Shown one piece after another: positions 1 to 6,051 of a stretch of 6,109 nucleotides of DNA. The notes below the pieces were generated by a model. It had not been told where the DNA came from. It did no database searches and worked only from the letters and a program-made list of their open reading frames with translations. Position 1 is the first letter of the stretch, and every line of letters starts with the position of its first letter. This DNA comes from Cyclobacteriaceae bacterium (GTDB lineage: Bacteria > Bacteroidota > Bacteroidia > Cytophagales > Cyclobacteriaceae). The stretch lies in contig JANQPK010000245.1 in assembly GCA_028289505.1 (NCBI GenBank), positions 1 through 6,109 on the forward strand, read 5' to 3'. Made by a program: the position numbers and the translations under genes.

Positions 1-321
1 CCCCTAAAGACCTATCTAAACTTCCGAAACGGATTACAACTGTTGATAAAAAATTGCTCCGTTATGCAACTGATATGGAAAATACCCTTTCGAATCCTAC
101 TGGATATCATTGCTTCACTGACATTCCTTTTTCAAGGTTCTGTCCAGCACTTCTTTGCAGTGCTAAAAGCAGAGATTTCGTTTCTATGGAAGCTGCCAGG
201 GACTTGGAGAAAACGTAAGAAATGGAATCATTATGACGGTGAACTGTATCCCAAACTTATTATTTGGCAGTACTTTGTCAGAGGCAAAAAGACCTTCGCC
301 GATCTCATTGAGACCAACTAA
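1..321 (+). CDS. Glycosyltransferase family 2, C-terminal part (5' end outside window)
   Basis: The reading frame is open from the first base to a TAA at 319-321 and gives 106 residues, so the start and the catalytic GT-A domain lie upstream of the window. The fragment opens with a YLNFRN motif followed by a Leu/Ile-rich amphipathic stretch. A membrane-associated helix follows (about residues 30-50: IPFRILLDIIASLTFLFQGS), then a basic WRKRKKW cluster. From memory, this arrangement (F-R-N near the end of the GT domain, LD-I-A helix, F..VLKA, RK-rich cluster) is typical of the C-terminal extension of Bacteroidota family-2 glycosyltransferases that add sugars to envelope glycans. The donor and acceptor cannot be told from this piece. 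It ends convergently with the PspC gene and overlaps it by four bases; no terminator hairpin is visible between them. Confidence 0.8.
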   Translation, partial: PLKTYLNFRNGLQLLIKNCSVMQLIWKIPFRILLDIIASLTFLFQGSVQHFFAVLKAEISFLWKLPGTWRKRKKWNHYDGELYPKLIIWQYFVRGKKTFADLIETN

Positions 322-533
322 TACCAAATCGTATTATACCGCCTTCTCAGATGCTTTCTGATGTTCAAAATATAGGCTAAAGCCAAATACAAGATCAATG
401 GGGAGCCAAACGTCAGAAAGGAGGCATAAATGAAGAACATTCGTATACTGGAGGATGGAATTCTAAGCTTTTCACCTAATTTCGTGCACACTCCAAACGC
501 CTGAGATTCAAAATATTGCTGAATTCTCTGCAT
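318..533 (-). CDS. PspC-domain small membrane protein
   Basis: This is a 71-residue protein if started at the ATG at 531-533. It has a PspC-type core: QAFGVCTKLGEKLRIPSSSI (about residues 11-30), then one hydrophobic membrane segment (about 31-56, with FLTFGSPLILYL), then a basic tail (RKHLRRR, 59-65). In proteobacteria PspC senses envelope stress with PspB, but no pspA or pspB neighbour is seen here. Short stand-alone PspC proteins are common in Bacteroidota and mostly uncharacterised. The frame also allows starts at 561-563 (ATG) and 564-566 (TTG). I prefer 533 because a canonical -7 element covers 551-558, which would put the longer starts upstream of the transcript, and because homologues I recall begin near MQR. 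A role in envelope-stress sensing or membrane maintenance is inference from the domain only. The gene diverges from the lipoprotein at 676. Confidence 0.85.
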   Translation of the reverse strand: MQRIQQYFESQAFGVCTKLGEKLRIPSSSIRMFFIYASFLTFGSPLILYLALAYILNIRKHLRRRYNTIWY

Positions 534-550
534 GATACTAGCTTTAGATT

Positions 551-583
551 CAAATATAAACATCAACCTAACCGTTGTACAAA
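551..583 (-). promoter_or_regulatory. Bacteroidota-type promoter for the PspC gene
   Basis: On the minus strand TATATTTG (551-558) matches the TAnnTTTG -7 element exactly. TTTG (580-583) lies 21 bases upstream as the -33 element. Transcription would start near 545-548, giving a leader of about 12-15 bases to the ATG at 533. This placement argues against the two upstream start codons at 561-566. Confidence 0.6.
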
Positions 584-611
584 TCAGTAACTCACTTTTT
601 TATACTATAAA

Positions 612-642
612 TTGCAATAGTAATATTATAGCTATATTTTTG
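612..642 (+). promoter_or_regulatory. Bacteroidota-type promoter for the OmpA-TPR lipoprotein
   Basis: TATTTTTG (635-642) matches TAnnTTTG exactly, with TTG (612-614) 20 bases upstream as the -33 element. The predicted transcription start is about 646-649, leaving a leader of roughly 28 bases before the ATG at 676. The promoter is back-to-back with the PspC promoter and does not overlap it. A 10-bp palindrome, TATAGCTATA (627-636), abuts and overlaps the -7 element by two bases and could be an operator, but AT-rich palindromes of this size arise easily by chance. Confidence 0.6.
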
Positions 643-675
643 GCTATTATTAGAAAATAATCAATTTTTTTTACC

Positions 676-2454
676 ATGACTCAGAAGATAAATGTTATTA
701 GTATAGTTCTACTTGCTGGTATGACCTTAGCAAGTTGCTCACTCAGCCAAATGGCCAAGATGGCGGAGGAGCAAGAATTGCTGGTGGTCCCTTCACCACT
801 AGAACTTCACGGGGATGATGTCACCTTTGATATGTCGGCAAAAATCCCAGTAAAAATGCTGAAGAAAGATAAACTGTATACCGTAAATACATTTTACGAA
901 TATGCAGGAAAGGAATATGCATTCGACGGTGTAGATTTCACTAGAGAGTCTTTTCCTAACTATGACACCGAACAACCAGAAGCCAGTACCACCTTCTCCA
1001 TGCCTTACGAGGAAGATATGAAACAGGGTAGCCTTAAAGTACAAGGTGTGGCTAGCAACCCCAAAAACGGCAAGGAAAAAGCCACTGAGCGCTACGAGGT
1101 TGCCACTGGTGTTATCACTACTTCAAGGTTGTACGAGAAAGTTTACCAGCCTGCTTTTGCTCCTCACGGGTATAACAACCAGGAGGAATTGATCCCAACT
1201 AATGTGGACTTCTACTTCTTGCAAGGTTCTTCAGTACTTAGAACTTCCGAAAAACGAAGCGATCGAGGCGAAAATTTTGACGCTTTCTTGGCTGAAAAAA
1301 ACGTAACCCGTACGGTAACCATTACTGGAACTCACTCTCCTGAGGGTGCTGAAAGGATCAACTCTAGCTTATCACAAAACCGTGCTGAGGCTATCCAGAA
1401 ATACTACGATGCGCAAATGCGTAAGTACGATTATCAGGATATGGCCGATGAGATTAACTTCATCCTAAAGCCTGTAGTGGAAGATTGGAGCGAGTTTAAG
1501 GAATATATGTCCGACTATGACGGTATCTCCGATGAGGACAAATCTTCAATGATGAACATCATCAACGGATCAGGATCTTTCGAGGATAAAGAAGACGAAC
1601 TGCAAAAAGTACCAGCTTACAGAAAAGTATTCAGAGATATTTATCCTAAGCTGAGGACTGCCAAAACAGAAGTATTGACAGTTATGGAGAAGAAAACTGA
1701 TGCCGAGATCGCAGCTCTATCACGACAGATCGTAGGTGGTTCGGTATCGGCAGACACCTTATCTGATGAGGAATTGGGCTATGCGGCGTCTTTAACCCCT
1801 TCAATGGATGAGAAAGAGCAGATTTACATGGCAGCTACCAAGAAAAATGACAGCTGGTCTTCTCATAATAACCTGGGAGCAGTGTACATGGAAAAAGCCA
1901 TTAAAAATAAGGATTGGGATATGGTTGCCAAGGCAGAGACTCAGTTTGACATCGCCAACAGGAAAAAAGAAAACCCTTACACCTACACAAACCTTGCTGC
2001 TATTTATTTTGCACAAGGCAATATTGACAAAGCTGATGAAGCCATTCAAAAAGCATTGGCTATGAGCCCATCTAACGAACTTTCCTCCGAGATAAACGGT
2101 GTGAAAGGTGTTATTGAGATCAGACAAGGTAAATATGATGAGGCCTTGCAAACACTTTCAAATGCCAAGCCAACCACCCAGAATCTCCACAACAAAGGGT
2201 TGGCGCAATTATTGAAGCATGACCACGTTGATGCCATCGCTACCTTTGCGGAAGTTGATGCGCGTGATGATGATAGTGCATTGGACCAGTACCTAAGTGC
2301 AGTGGCCGCAAGTAGATTGGGTGACTATGAGCAGGCTATAGATCACATGAAAAAAGCACTTCAAGAGGATCCTTCACTGAAGGAAATGGCTGCTAATGAT
2401 TTGGAATTCCAAAGCATTAAAGGTAGCGATGCCTTTATAAATGCTATGAAATAG
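676..2454 (+). CDS. Lipoprotein with OmpA-like segment and C-terminal TPR repeats
   Basis: This is a 592-residue exported lipoprotein. A signal peptide (residues 1-20) ends in the lipobox L-A-S-C, with Cys21 as the lipidated residue. No acidic cluster follows the Cys, so surface export by the Bacteroidota lipoprotein export signal is not indicated; the inner leaflet of the outer membrane facing the periplasm is likelier. Residues about 40-160 are beta-rich and of unknown function. Residues about 175-247 resemble an OmpA C-terminal domain: VDFYFLQGSSVLR, then VTITGTHSPEG, then N..LS.NRAEAI..YY. Arg236 of the peptidoglycan-binding pair is kept, but the expected Asp is Ser221. Residues about 395-567 hold roughly four to five TPR-like helix pairs, clearest at 433-466 (TNLAAIYFAQGNIDKADEAI) and 535-567. 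The tail LEFQSIKGSDAFINAM is a usual TPR-array cap. It looks monocistronic, with its own promoter and terminator. Its function is unknown; an envelope scaffold is a reasonable guess. Confidence 0.88.
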   Translation: MTQKINVISIVLLAGMTLASCSLSQMAKMAEEQELLVVPSPLELHGDDVTFDMSAKIPVKMLKKDKLYTVNTFYEYAGKEYAFDGVDFTRESFPNYDTEQPEASTTFSMPYEEDMKQGSLKVQGVASNPKNGKEKATERYEVATGVITTSRLYEKVYQPAFAPHGYNNQEELIPTNVDFYFLQGSSVLRTSEKRSDRGENFDAFLAEKNVTRTVTITGTHSPEGAERINSSLSQNRAEAIQKYYDAQMRKYDYQDMADEINFILKPVVEDWSEFKEYMSDYDGISDEDKSSMMNIINGSGSFEDKEDELQKVPAYRKVFRDIYPKLRTAKTEVLTVMEKKTDAEIAALSRQIVGGSVSADTLSDEELGYAASLTPSMDEKEQIYMAATKKNDSWSSHNNLGAVYMEKAIKNKDWDMVAKAETQFDIANRKKENPYTYTNLAAIYFAQGNIDKADEAIQKALAMSPSNELSSEINGVKGVIEIRQGKYDEALQTLSNAKPTTQNLHNKGLAQLLKHDHVDAIATFAEVDARDDDSALDQYLSAVAASRLGDYEQAIDHMKKALQEDPSLKEMAANDLEFQSIKGSDAFINAMK

Positions 2455-2473
2455 TCTTAAAGAGTTAGATTAG

Positions 2474-2503
2474 AAACCCCGTCCAATAGGTCGGGGTTTT
2501 TTT
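2474..2503 (+). terminator. Intrinsic terminator after the lipoprotein gene
   Basis: An 8-bp perfect stem, AAACCCCG (2474-2481) and CGGGGTTT (2492-2499), encloses a 10-base loop. The T run starts in the stem and covers 2497-2503. It lies 20 bases after the lipoprotein stop and separates that gene from pdhB. Confidence 0.9.
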
Positions 2504-2520
2504 ATTGCCTTAAAAATGGG

Positions 2521-2551
2521 TTTGTTAATTGACCGCTAATTCCTAATTTTG
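2521..2551 (+). promoter_or_regulatory. Bacteroidota-type promoter for pdhB
   Basis: TAATTTTG (2544-2551) is an exact TAnnTTTG -7 element, with TTTG (2521-2524) 19 bases upstream as the -33 element. Transcription should begin near 2555-2558, about 20 bases before the ATG. Together with the terminator just upstream, this makes pdhB an independent transcription unit. Confidence 0.65.
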
Positions 2552-2575
2552 ACACCCGTGTAAATAAGCCGAACC

Positions 2576-3556
2576 ATGAGAGAAATACAATTTAGAGAAG
2601 CACTGAGAGAAGCAATGTCTGAAGAAATGCGCCGGGATGAGCAAATCTTCTTGATGGGCGAAGAAGTGGCTGAATATAATGGCGCCTACAAAGTCTCCCA
2701 GGGTATGCTGGATGAATTTGGAGCAGATAGGGTATTGGATACACCTATTTCTGAATTGGGTTTCACTGGGCTTGGTATCGGCGCAGCCATGAATGGTTTG
2801 CGCCCCATAATCGAATTCATGACTTTCAACTTTTCATTGGTTGCCATCGACCAGATAATAAATGGGGCGGCTAAAATGATGTCCATGTCAGGGGGGCAGT
2901 TTCCGGTGCCAATTGTTTTTCGTGGCCCCACTGGTAATGCGGGCATGTTAAGCTCACAGCACTCCCAAAATTTTGAGAGCTGGTATGCCAATACCCCCGG
3001 TTTGAAGGTAGTAGTCCCATCCAACCCCTACGATGCGAAAGGATTATTAAAAACATGTATCAGAGACGAGGATCCGGTTATCTTCATGGAATCTGAATTG
3101 ATGTATGGAGACAAAGGGCAGGTTCCGGAGAATGAATATCTGATTCCCATCAGTGAAGCCCATGTGGTAAAAGAAGGTAATGATGTAACCCTGGTTTCAT
3201 TTGGAAAAATGATGAAACTGGCCAATCAAGTTGCCGCAGAAGTGGCAAAAGAAGGCATTTCAGTGGAAGTGATTGACCTTAGGACAGTGCGGCCCATTGA
3301 TTATCAAAAAGTGGTGGACTCTGTAAAGAAAACCAATCGGCTGGTAATCGTAGAAGAAACATGGCCACTAGGGTCAATTACCACTGAGGTTGCTTTTCAC
3401 ATACAAAAACACGCCTTCGATTATTTGGATGCGCCGGTTACTAGAGTCAGCAGCATGGATGTGCCTCTGCCCTATGCTCCTACTTTGATTGAAGAAATTC
3501 TACCCAGCATGAAGCGGACAGTAGACGCTATTAATGCGGTTATGTACAGGAATTGA
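2576..3556 (+). CDS. pdhB: Pyruvate dehydrogenase E1 component, beta subunit
   Basis: This is the cytoplasmic beta subunit of the thiamine-diphosphate-dependent E1 (alpha2beta2) of the pyruvate dehydrogenase complex, which decarboxylates pyruvate and acetylates the E2 lipoyl group. At 326 residues it is full length for the family. The pyrimidine-binding transketolase domain covers about 4-178 and the C-terminal transketolase domain about 195-315. Visible family motifs are GEEVAEYNGAYKVS (28-41), DTPISELGF (55-63; Glu60 aligns with human Glu59-beta, which contacts the cofactor N1'), EFMTFNFS (80-87), PIVFRGP (112-118) and QHSQ (128-131; His129 aligns with the conserved active-site His128-beta). 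The tryptic run MTFNFS..AIDQIIN is closer to pyruvate than branched-chain 2-oxoacid enzymes, though a broader substrate range cannot be excluded. No E1 alpha, E2 or E3 gene adjoins it. As I recall, pdhB stands apart from pdhA-aceF in many Bacteroidota. The ATG at 2576 follows a well-placed promoter. Confidence 0.96.
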   Translation: MREIQFREALREAMSEEMRRDEQIFLMGEEVAEYNGAYKVSQGMLDEFGADRVLDTPISELGFTGLGIGAAMNGLRPIIEFMTFNFSLVAIDQIINGAAKMMSMSGGQFPVPIVFRGPTGNAGMLSSQHSQNFESWYANTPGLKVVVPSNPYDAKGLLKTCIRDEDPVIFMESELMYGDKGQVPENEYLIPISEAHVVKEGNDVTLVSFGKMMKLANQVAAEVAKEGISVEVIDLRTVRPIDYQKVVDSVKKTNRLVIVEETWPLGSITTEVAFHIQKHAFDYLDAPVTRVSSMDVPLPYAPTLIEEILPSMKRTVDAINAVMYRN

Positions 3557-3596
3557 GTTTGAGTTTGAGTGTGGGTGTGGGTGTGAGTGGGAGTAC
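3555..3596. repeat. Degenerate hexanucleotide tandem repeat (GAGTTT / GGGTGT type)
   Basis: There are seven consecutive 6-base units: GAGTTT, GAGTTT, GAGTGT, GGGTGT, GGGTGT, GAGTGG, GAGTAC. The plus strand has no C until the last unit. The array begins inside the pdhB stop codon and occupies the gap between convergent pdhB and ffh. Stepwise drift along the array (TTT to TGT to TGG) suggests slippage growth followed by point changes. No coding role is seen. Confidence 0.75.
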
Positions 3597-3597
3597 G

Positions 3598-3632
3598 AAT
3601 TCCTAATTGCCCATTCTTAATTATTAATTCCC
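3598..3632. repeat. Degenerate heptanucleotide tandem repeat (AATTCCT type)
   Basis: There are five 7-base units in register: AATTCCT, AATTGCC, CATTCTT, AATTATT, AATTCCC. The array directly follows the hexamer array and runs across the ffh stop codon (3624-3626), so the last Ffh residues (Phe-Gly-Asn end) are partly encoded by it. The 11-base string AATTCCTAATT recurs upstream of pdhB at 2538-2548, inside that promoter. With only five diverged units, chance in AT-rich DNA is possible. Confidence 0.5.
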
Positions 3633-4949
3633 GAAGGGATTAACCATTCCTCGCTTTGAACCGCTCATTTTGTTCATAGTTCGCATCATTTTTCTCATCC
3701 CAGCAAATTGTTTGAGCAAGTTATTTACATCCTGAACTGAGGTACCACTTCCGTTTGCGATCCTTTTCTTGCGACTGCCATTGAGTACTTCCGGATGGGA
3801 CCTCTCATAAGGTGTCATACTGCGAATTATCGCTTCAATTGGTTTAAAACTATCATCATCAATATCAACATCTTTGATGGCCTTACCCATTCCGGGAATC
3901 ATTCCCACCAGGTCCTTGATGTTACCCATCTTTTTCACCTGCTGAAGCTGTGAGAGGAAGTCGTCAAAATTGAATTGGTTCTTCCTTATTTTTTTCTGTA
4001 ACCTTTTGGCCTCGTCTTCATCAAAAACCTGTTGCGCTTTTTCTACTAAAGAAACAACATCACCCATGCCCAGGATGCGTTGCGCCATACGATCAGGATG
4101 AAAAACATCCAGGGCATCCATTTTCTCCCCGGTACTGATAAACTTGATGGGTTTTTCCACCACCGACCTAATTGATAAGGCCGCTCCACCTCTAGTATCT
4201 CCATCCAGCTTAGTTAGTACTACACCATTGAAATCTAAGCGATCATTGAATGCTTTAGCTGTATTCACCGCGTCTTGACCGGTCATGGAATCTACCACAA
4301 ATAAAGTCTCAGAGGGTAGCAATGATTTTTTTAGTTGCGCGATTTCATTCATCATTTGCTCGTCTATTGACAAGCGACCAGCGGTATCTACAATCAGAAT
4401 TCTTTTACCGTGCTGTTTCGCGTAAGCAACCGCATTTTCCGCAATCTTAATGGGGTCTTTTAGCTCTGGTTGGGCAAAAACCTCCACTCCTACCTGTTCT
4501 CCCAAAACCTTTAATTGATCAATAGCAGCTGGGCGATAGACATCACAAGCCGCTAATAAAACCTGTCTGCTTTGCTTATTGAGATAATGGGCCAATTTTC
4601 CACTAAAGGTAGTTTTACCAGATCCTTGTAAGCCTGCTATTAGCACTACTGCTGGGTTTCCTTCAAGCTGAATATCAGTCTTACTACCACCCATTAACAC
4701 TGAAAGCTCCTCGCTCACAATTTTTGTTAACAGCTGACCAGGAGATACGGCAATCAGCACTTGCTGACCCAGTGCCTTTTCACGAATAGTATCCGTAACA
4801 GATTTGGCTACTTTGTAATTAACATCCGCGTCGATCAAGGCCCTTCTGATTTCTTTGACAGTAGTTGCAACATTGATTTCGGTAATGCGGCCCTGGCCCT
4901 TTAAATTGCGGACTGCCTTATCTAACTTAACACTGAGGTTTTCGAACAT
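3624..4949 (-). CDS. ffh: Signal recognition particle protein Ffh (SRP54 GTPase)
   Basis: Ffh binds the SRP RNA and the signal sequences of nascent chains, and docks with FtsY to hand ribosomes to the Sec translocon at the inner membrane. The 441 residues match the usual bacterial length of about 450. The helical N domain covers about 1-90. The G domain covers about 98-296, with P-loop GLQGSGKTT (106-114), DVYRPAAIDQL (136-146), DTAGR (188-192), TKLDGDTRGG (246-255) and STGEK (272-276). The M domain covers about 303-441, with GMIPGMGK (349-356), the RNA-binding SRKKRIANGSG (392-402) and a Met-rich helix (Met418, 421, 422, 425, 428). All key GTPase residues are present. The ATG at 4947-4949 gives the standard MFENLS start. 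The gene is divergent from the glycosyltransferase and convergent with pdhB, with no hairpin terminator at its 3' end. The 4.5S RNA gene (ffs) is not in the window. Confidence 0.98.
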   Translation of the reverse strand: MFENLSVKLDKAVRNLKGQGRITEINVATTVKEIRRALIDADVNYKVAKSVTDTIREKALGQQVLIAVSPGQLLTKIVSEELSVLMGGSKTDIQLEGNPAVVLIAGLQGSGKTTFSGKLAHYLNKQSRQVLLAACDVYRPAAIDQLKVLGEQVGVEVFAQPELKDPIKIAENAVAYAKQHGKRILIVDTAGRLSIDEQMMNEIAQLKKSLLPSETLFVVDSMTGQDAVNTAKAFNDRLDFNGVVLTKLDGDTRGGAALSIRSVVEKPIKFISTGEKMDALDVFHPDRMAQRILGMGDVVSLVEKAQQVFDEDEAKRLQKKIRKNQFNFDDFLSQLQQVKKMGNIKDLVGMIPGMGKAIKDVDIDDDSFKPIEAIIRSMTPYERSHPEVLNGSRKKRIANGSGTSVQDVNNLLKQFAGMRKMMRTMNKMSGSKRGMVNPFGN

Positions 4950-4968
4950 ATTTCTTTTCTTTGAGGGG

Positions 4969-4976
4969 CAAAATTA
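4969..4976 (-). promoter_or_regulatory. Probable -7 element of the ffh promoter
   Basis: On the minus strand TAATTTTG matches TAnnTTTG exactly, about 20 bases before the ffh ATG, giving a predicted leader of roughly 13-17 bases. No TTG or TTTG lies at the expected 19-21 base distance, which would fall inside the first codons of the divergent glycosyltransferase, so only the -7 half is supported. Confidence 0.5.
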
Positions 4977-4983
4977 ATAAAAT

Positions 4984-5982
4984 TTGAAGTTTTCCATTAT
5001 CGTTCCGGTATTCAATCGGCCCCAAGAAGTCGAGGAGCTACTAGAAAGTCTCTCCCGTCAGGAATATAATAACTTCGAGGTTATTGTAGTGGAGGATGGT
5101 TCAACTTTAAAGTGTGAAAATATCGCCAATGATTACGCCTCTCAGCTTGATTTAAGATACTTCTACAAATCTAATACCGGTCCTGGAGACAGCAGAAATT
5201 TCGGTGCCGCAAAGGCCACCGGTGACTACCTGGTATTTTTTGACTCCGATTGTATCATACCGGTACAATACTTTACTACCGTAAATATCTTTCTTTCCTC
5301 ACATAAACTCGATACCTATGGAGGGCCAGATAAGGCCCCGAGTAAAATCAACCGGATCCAAGAGGCCATCAACTATGCTATGACTTCGTTCATTACCACA
5401 GGAGGCATACGAGGTAATGAACTCACTGCAAAATCATTTTTACCCAGGAGTTTTAATATGGGAGTAATTAAACCGTGCTTTGATCAAAGCGGAGGGTTTT
5501 CTGACCTGCACCCTGGAGAAGACCCAGATCTGATTTACCGCCTGATAAAGGAGGGGTACAGCAAGGGTTTAATTTCTGACGCCTATGTCTACCACAAAAG
5601 AAGGCTCAGCTTCAGTGGTTTTGCCAAACAGGTTTACAAGTTTGGTTTGGCAAGAACCATACTAATGAAATGGCATAAAGACTCCAGAAAATGGGTTTAC
5701 TACCTGCCAACTATAGTTTTGTTGGCAGGTATCTTATTATTGATATCAGGTCTTTGGAATGCCTGGCTATGGTACTTACTTGGTTTAGGCGCATTAATTA
5801 TCTTCTTTGATGCGCTGTTTAAAACAAAAAATCTGATCACATCTTTGCTAGCCCCTGTTGCAGTGATCATTCAGATCTCCTGTTATGGCTGGGGATTCTT
5901 AACAGGTTGGTGGAACCTTCTATTGTGGGGACGACCTGAAAAACAGCGATTTCCAGAGATGTTTAAGGGCTCTAGCGGCTGA
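4984..5982 (+). CDS. Family-2 glycosyltransferase with C-terminal membrane segments
   Basis: This is a 332-residue transferase that would move a sugar from a nucleotide-sugar donor to an envelope glycan on the cytoplasmic face of the inner membrane; donor and acceptor are unknown. The GT-A domain covers about 1-205: FSIIVPVFNRPQEVEELLESL (3-23), VVEDGS (35-40), GPGDSRNFGAAKATGDYLVFFDSD with the metal-binding DSD at 87-89, a conserved FNMG (157-160), and GEDPDL (178-183), whose Glu/Asp fits the catalytic-base position. Hydrophobic helices lie at about 238-257, 260-278 and 286-311. A TTG start at 4984 is chosen because an in-frame stop (4978-4980) lies just upstream and MKFSIIVPVFN is a normal family N-terminus, with no in-frame ATG near. 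Only 34 bases separate it from divergent ffh, and I see no good plus-strand promoter. An 11-bp perfect inverted repeat lies inside the gene at 5701-5731. Confidence 0.92.
   Translation: MKFSIIVPVFNRPQEVEELLESLSRQEYNNFEVIVVEDGSTLKCENIANDYASQLDLRYFYKSNTGPGDSRNFGAAKATGDYLVFFDSDCIIPVQYFTTVNIFLSSHKLDTYGGPDKAPSKINRIQEAINYAMTSFITTGGIRGNELTAKSFLPRSFNMGVIKPCFDQSGGFSDLHPGEDPDLIYRLIKEGYSKGLISDAYVYHKRRLSFSGFAKQVYKFGLARTILMKWHKDSRKWVYYLPTIVLLAGILLLISGLWNAWLWYLLGLGALIIFFDALFKTKNLITSLLAPVAVIIQISCYGWGFLTGWWNLLLWGRPEKQRFPEMFKGSSG
5701..5731. repeat. Perfect 11-bp inverted repeat inside the glycosyltransferase gene
   Basis: The arms TACCTGCCAAC (5701-5711) and GTTGGCAGGTA (5721-5731) are exact reverse complements around a 9-base spacer. 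The repeat encodes residues 240-250 (YLPTIVLLAGI), the start of the first membrane helix. The mRNA could fold a strong hairpin here. No T run follows, so it is not a standard terminator. Confidence 0.85.
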
Positions 5983-6009
5983 AATGGCATTATTTTCCAT
6001 TAGGTTTTT
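5983..6009 (+). terminator. Weak possible terminator after the glycosyltransferase gene
   Basis: A 5-bp stem, AATGG (5983-5987) with CCATT (5997-6001), encloses a 9-base AT-rich loop. A run of five T (6005-6009) follows after three bases. It lies directly after the stop codon. The stem is short and AT-rich, so read-through into the next gene is quite possible. Confidence 0.3.
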
Positions 6010-6020
6010 CACAAAATCAT

Positions 6021-6028
6021 TACTTTTA
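6021..6028 (+). promoter_or_regulatory. Possible -7 element for the last gene
   Basis: TACTTTTA matches TAnnTTTG at all positions but the last. It lies 23 bases before the ATG at 6052, a spacing like that of the stronger promoters in the window. No clear -33 TTG accompanies it. Confidence 0.3.
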
Positions 6029-6051
6029 GCAAAATGAGCCTTTTCTAAATA

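Noticed and set aside
347..361. Small hairpin TCAGA/TCTGA as a terminator for the first glycosyltransferase
   Set aside because: A 5-bp stem inside the PspC coding region without a T run; it encodes the basic tail and is likely chance.
799..1044. Minus-strand open frame of 81 codons inside the lipoprotein gene
   Set aside because: It lies wholly under a well-supported lipoprotein frame, has no recognisable domain and no promoter.
1801..2237. Overlapping open frames on both strands under the TPR region
   Set aside because: They mirror the repetitive TPR coding sequence, show no family features, and the plus-strand one is in a shifted frame of the real gene.
2686..3225. Three minus-strand open frames under pdhB
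   Set aside because: All are antisense to a fully conserved enzyme gene and have no start signals or domains.
3573..3593. Possible G-quadruplex in the GT-rich array
   Set aside because: Only three GGG runs are present with uneven spacing; a stable three-layer quadruplex needs four.
3555..3632. CRISPR-like array
   Set aside because: The units are 6-7 bases, contiguous and without spacers; this is simple tandem repetition.
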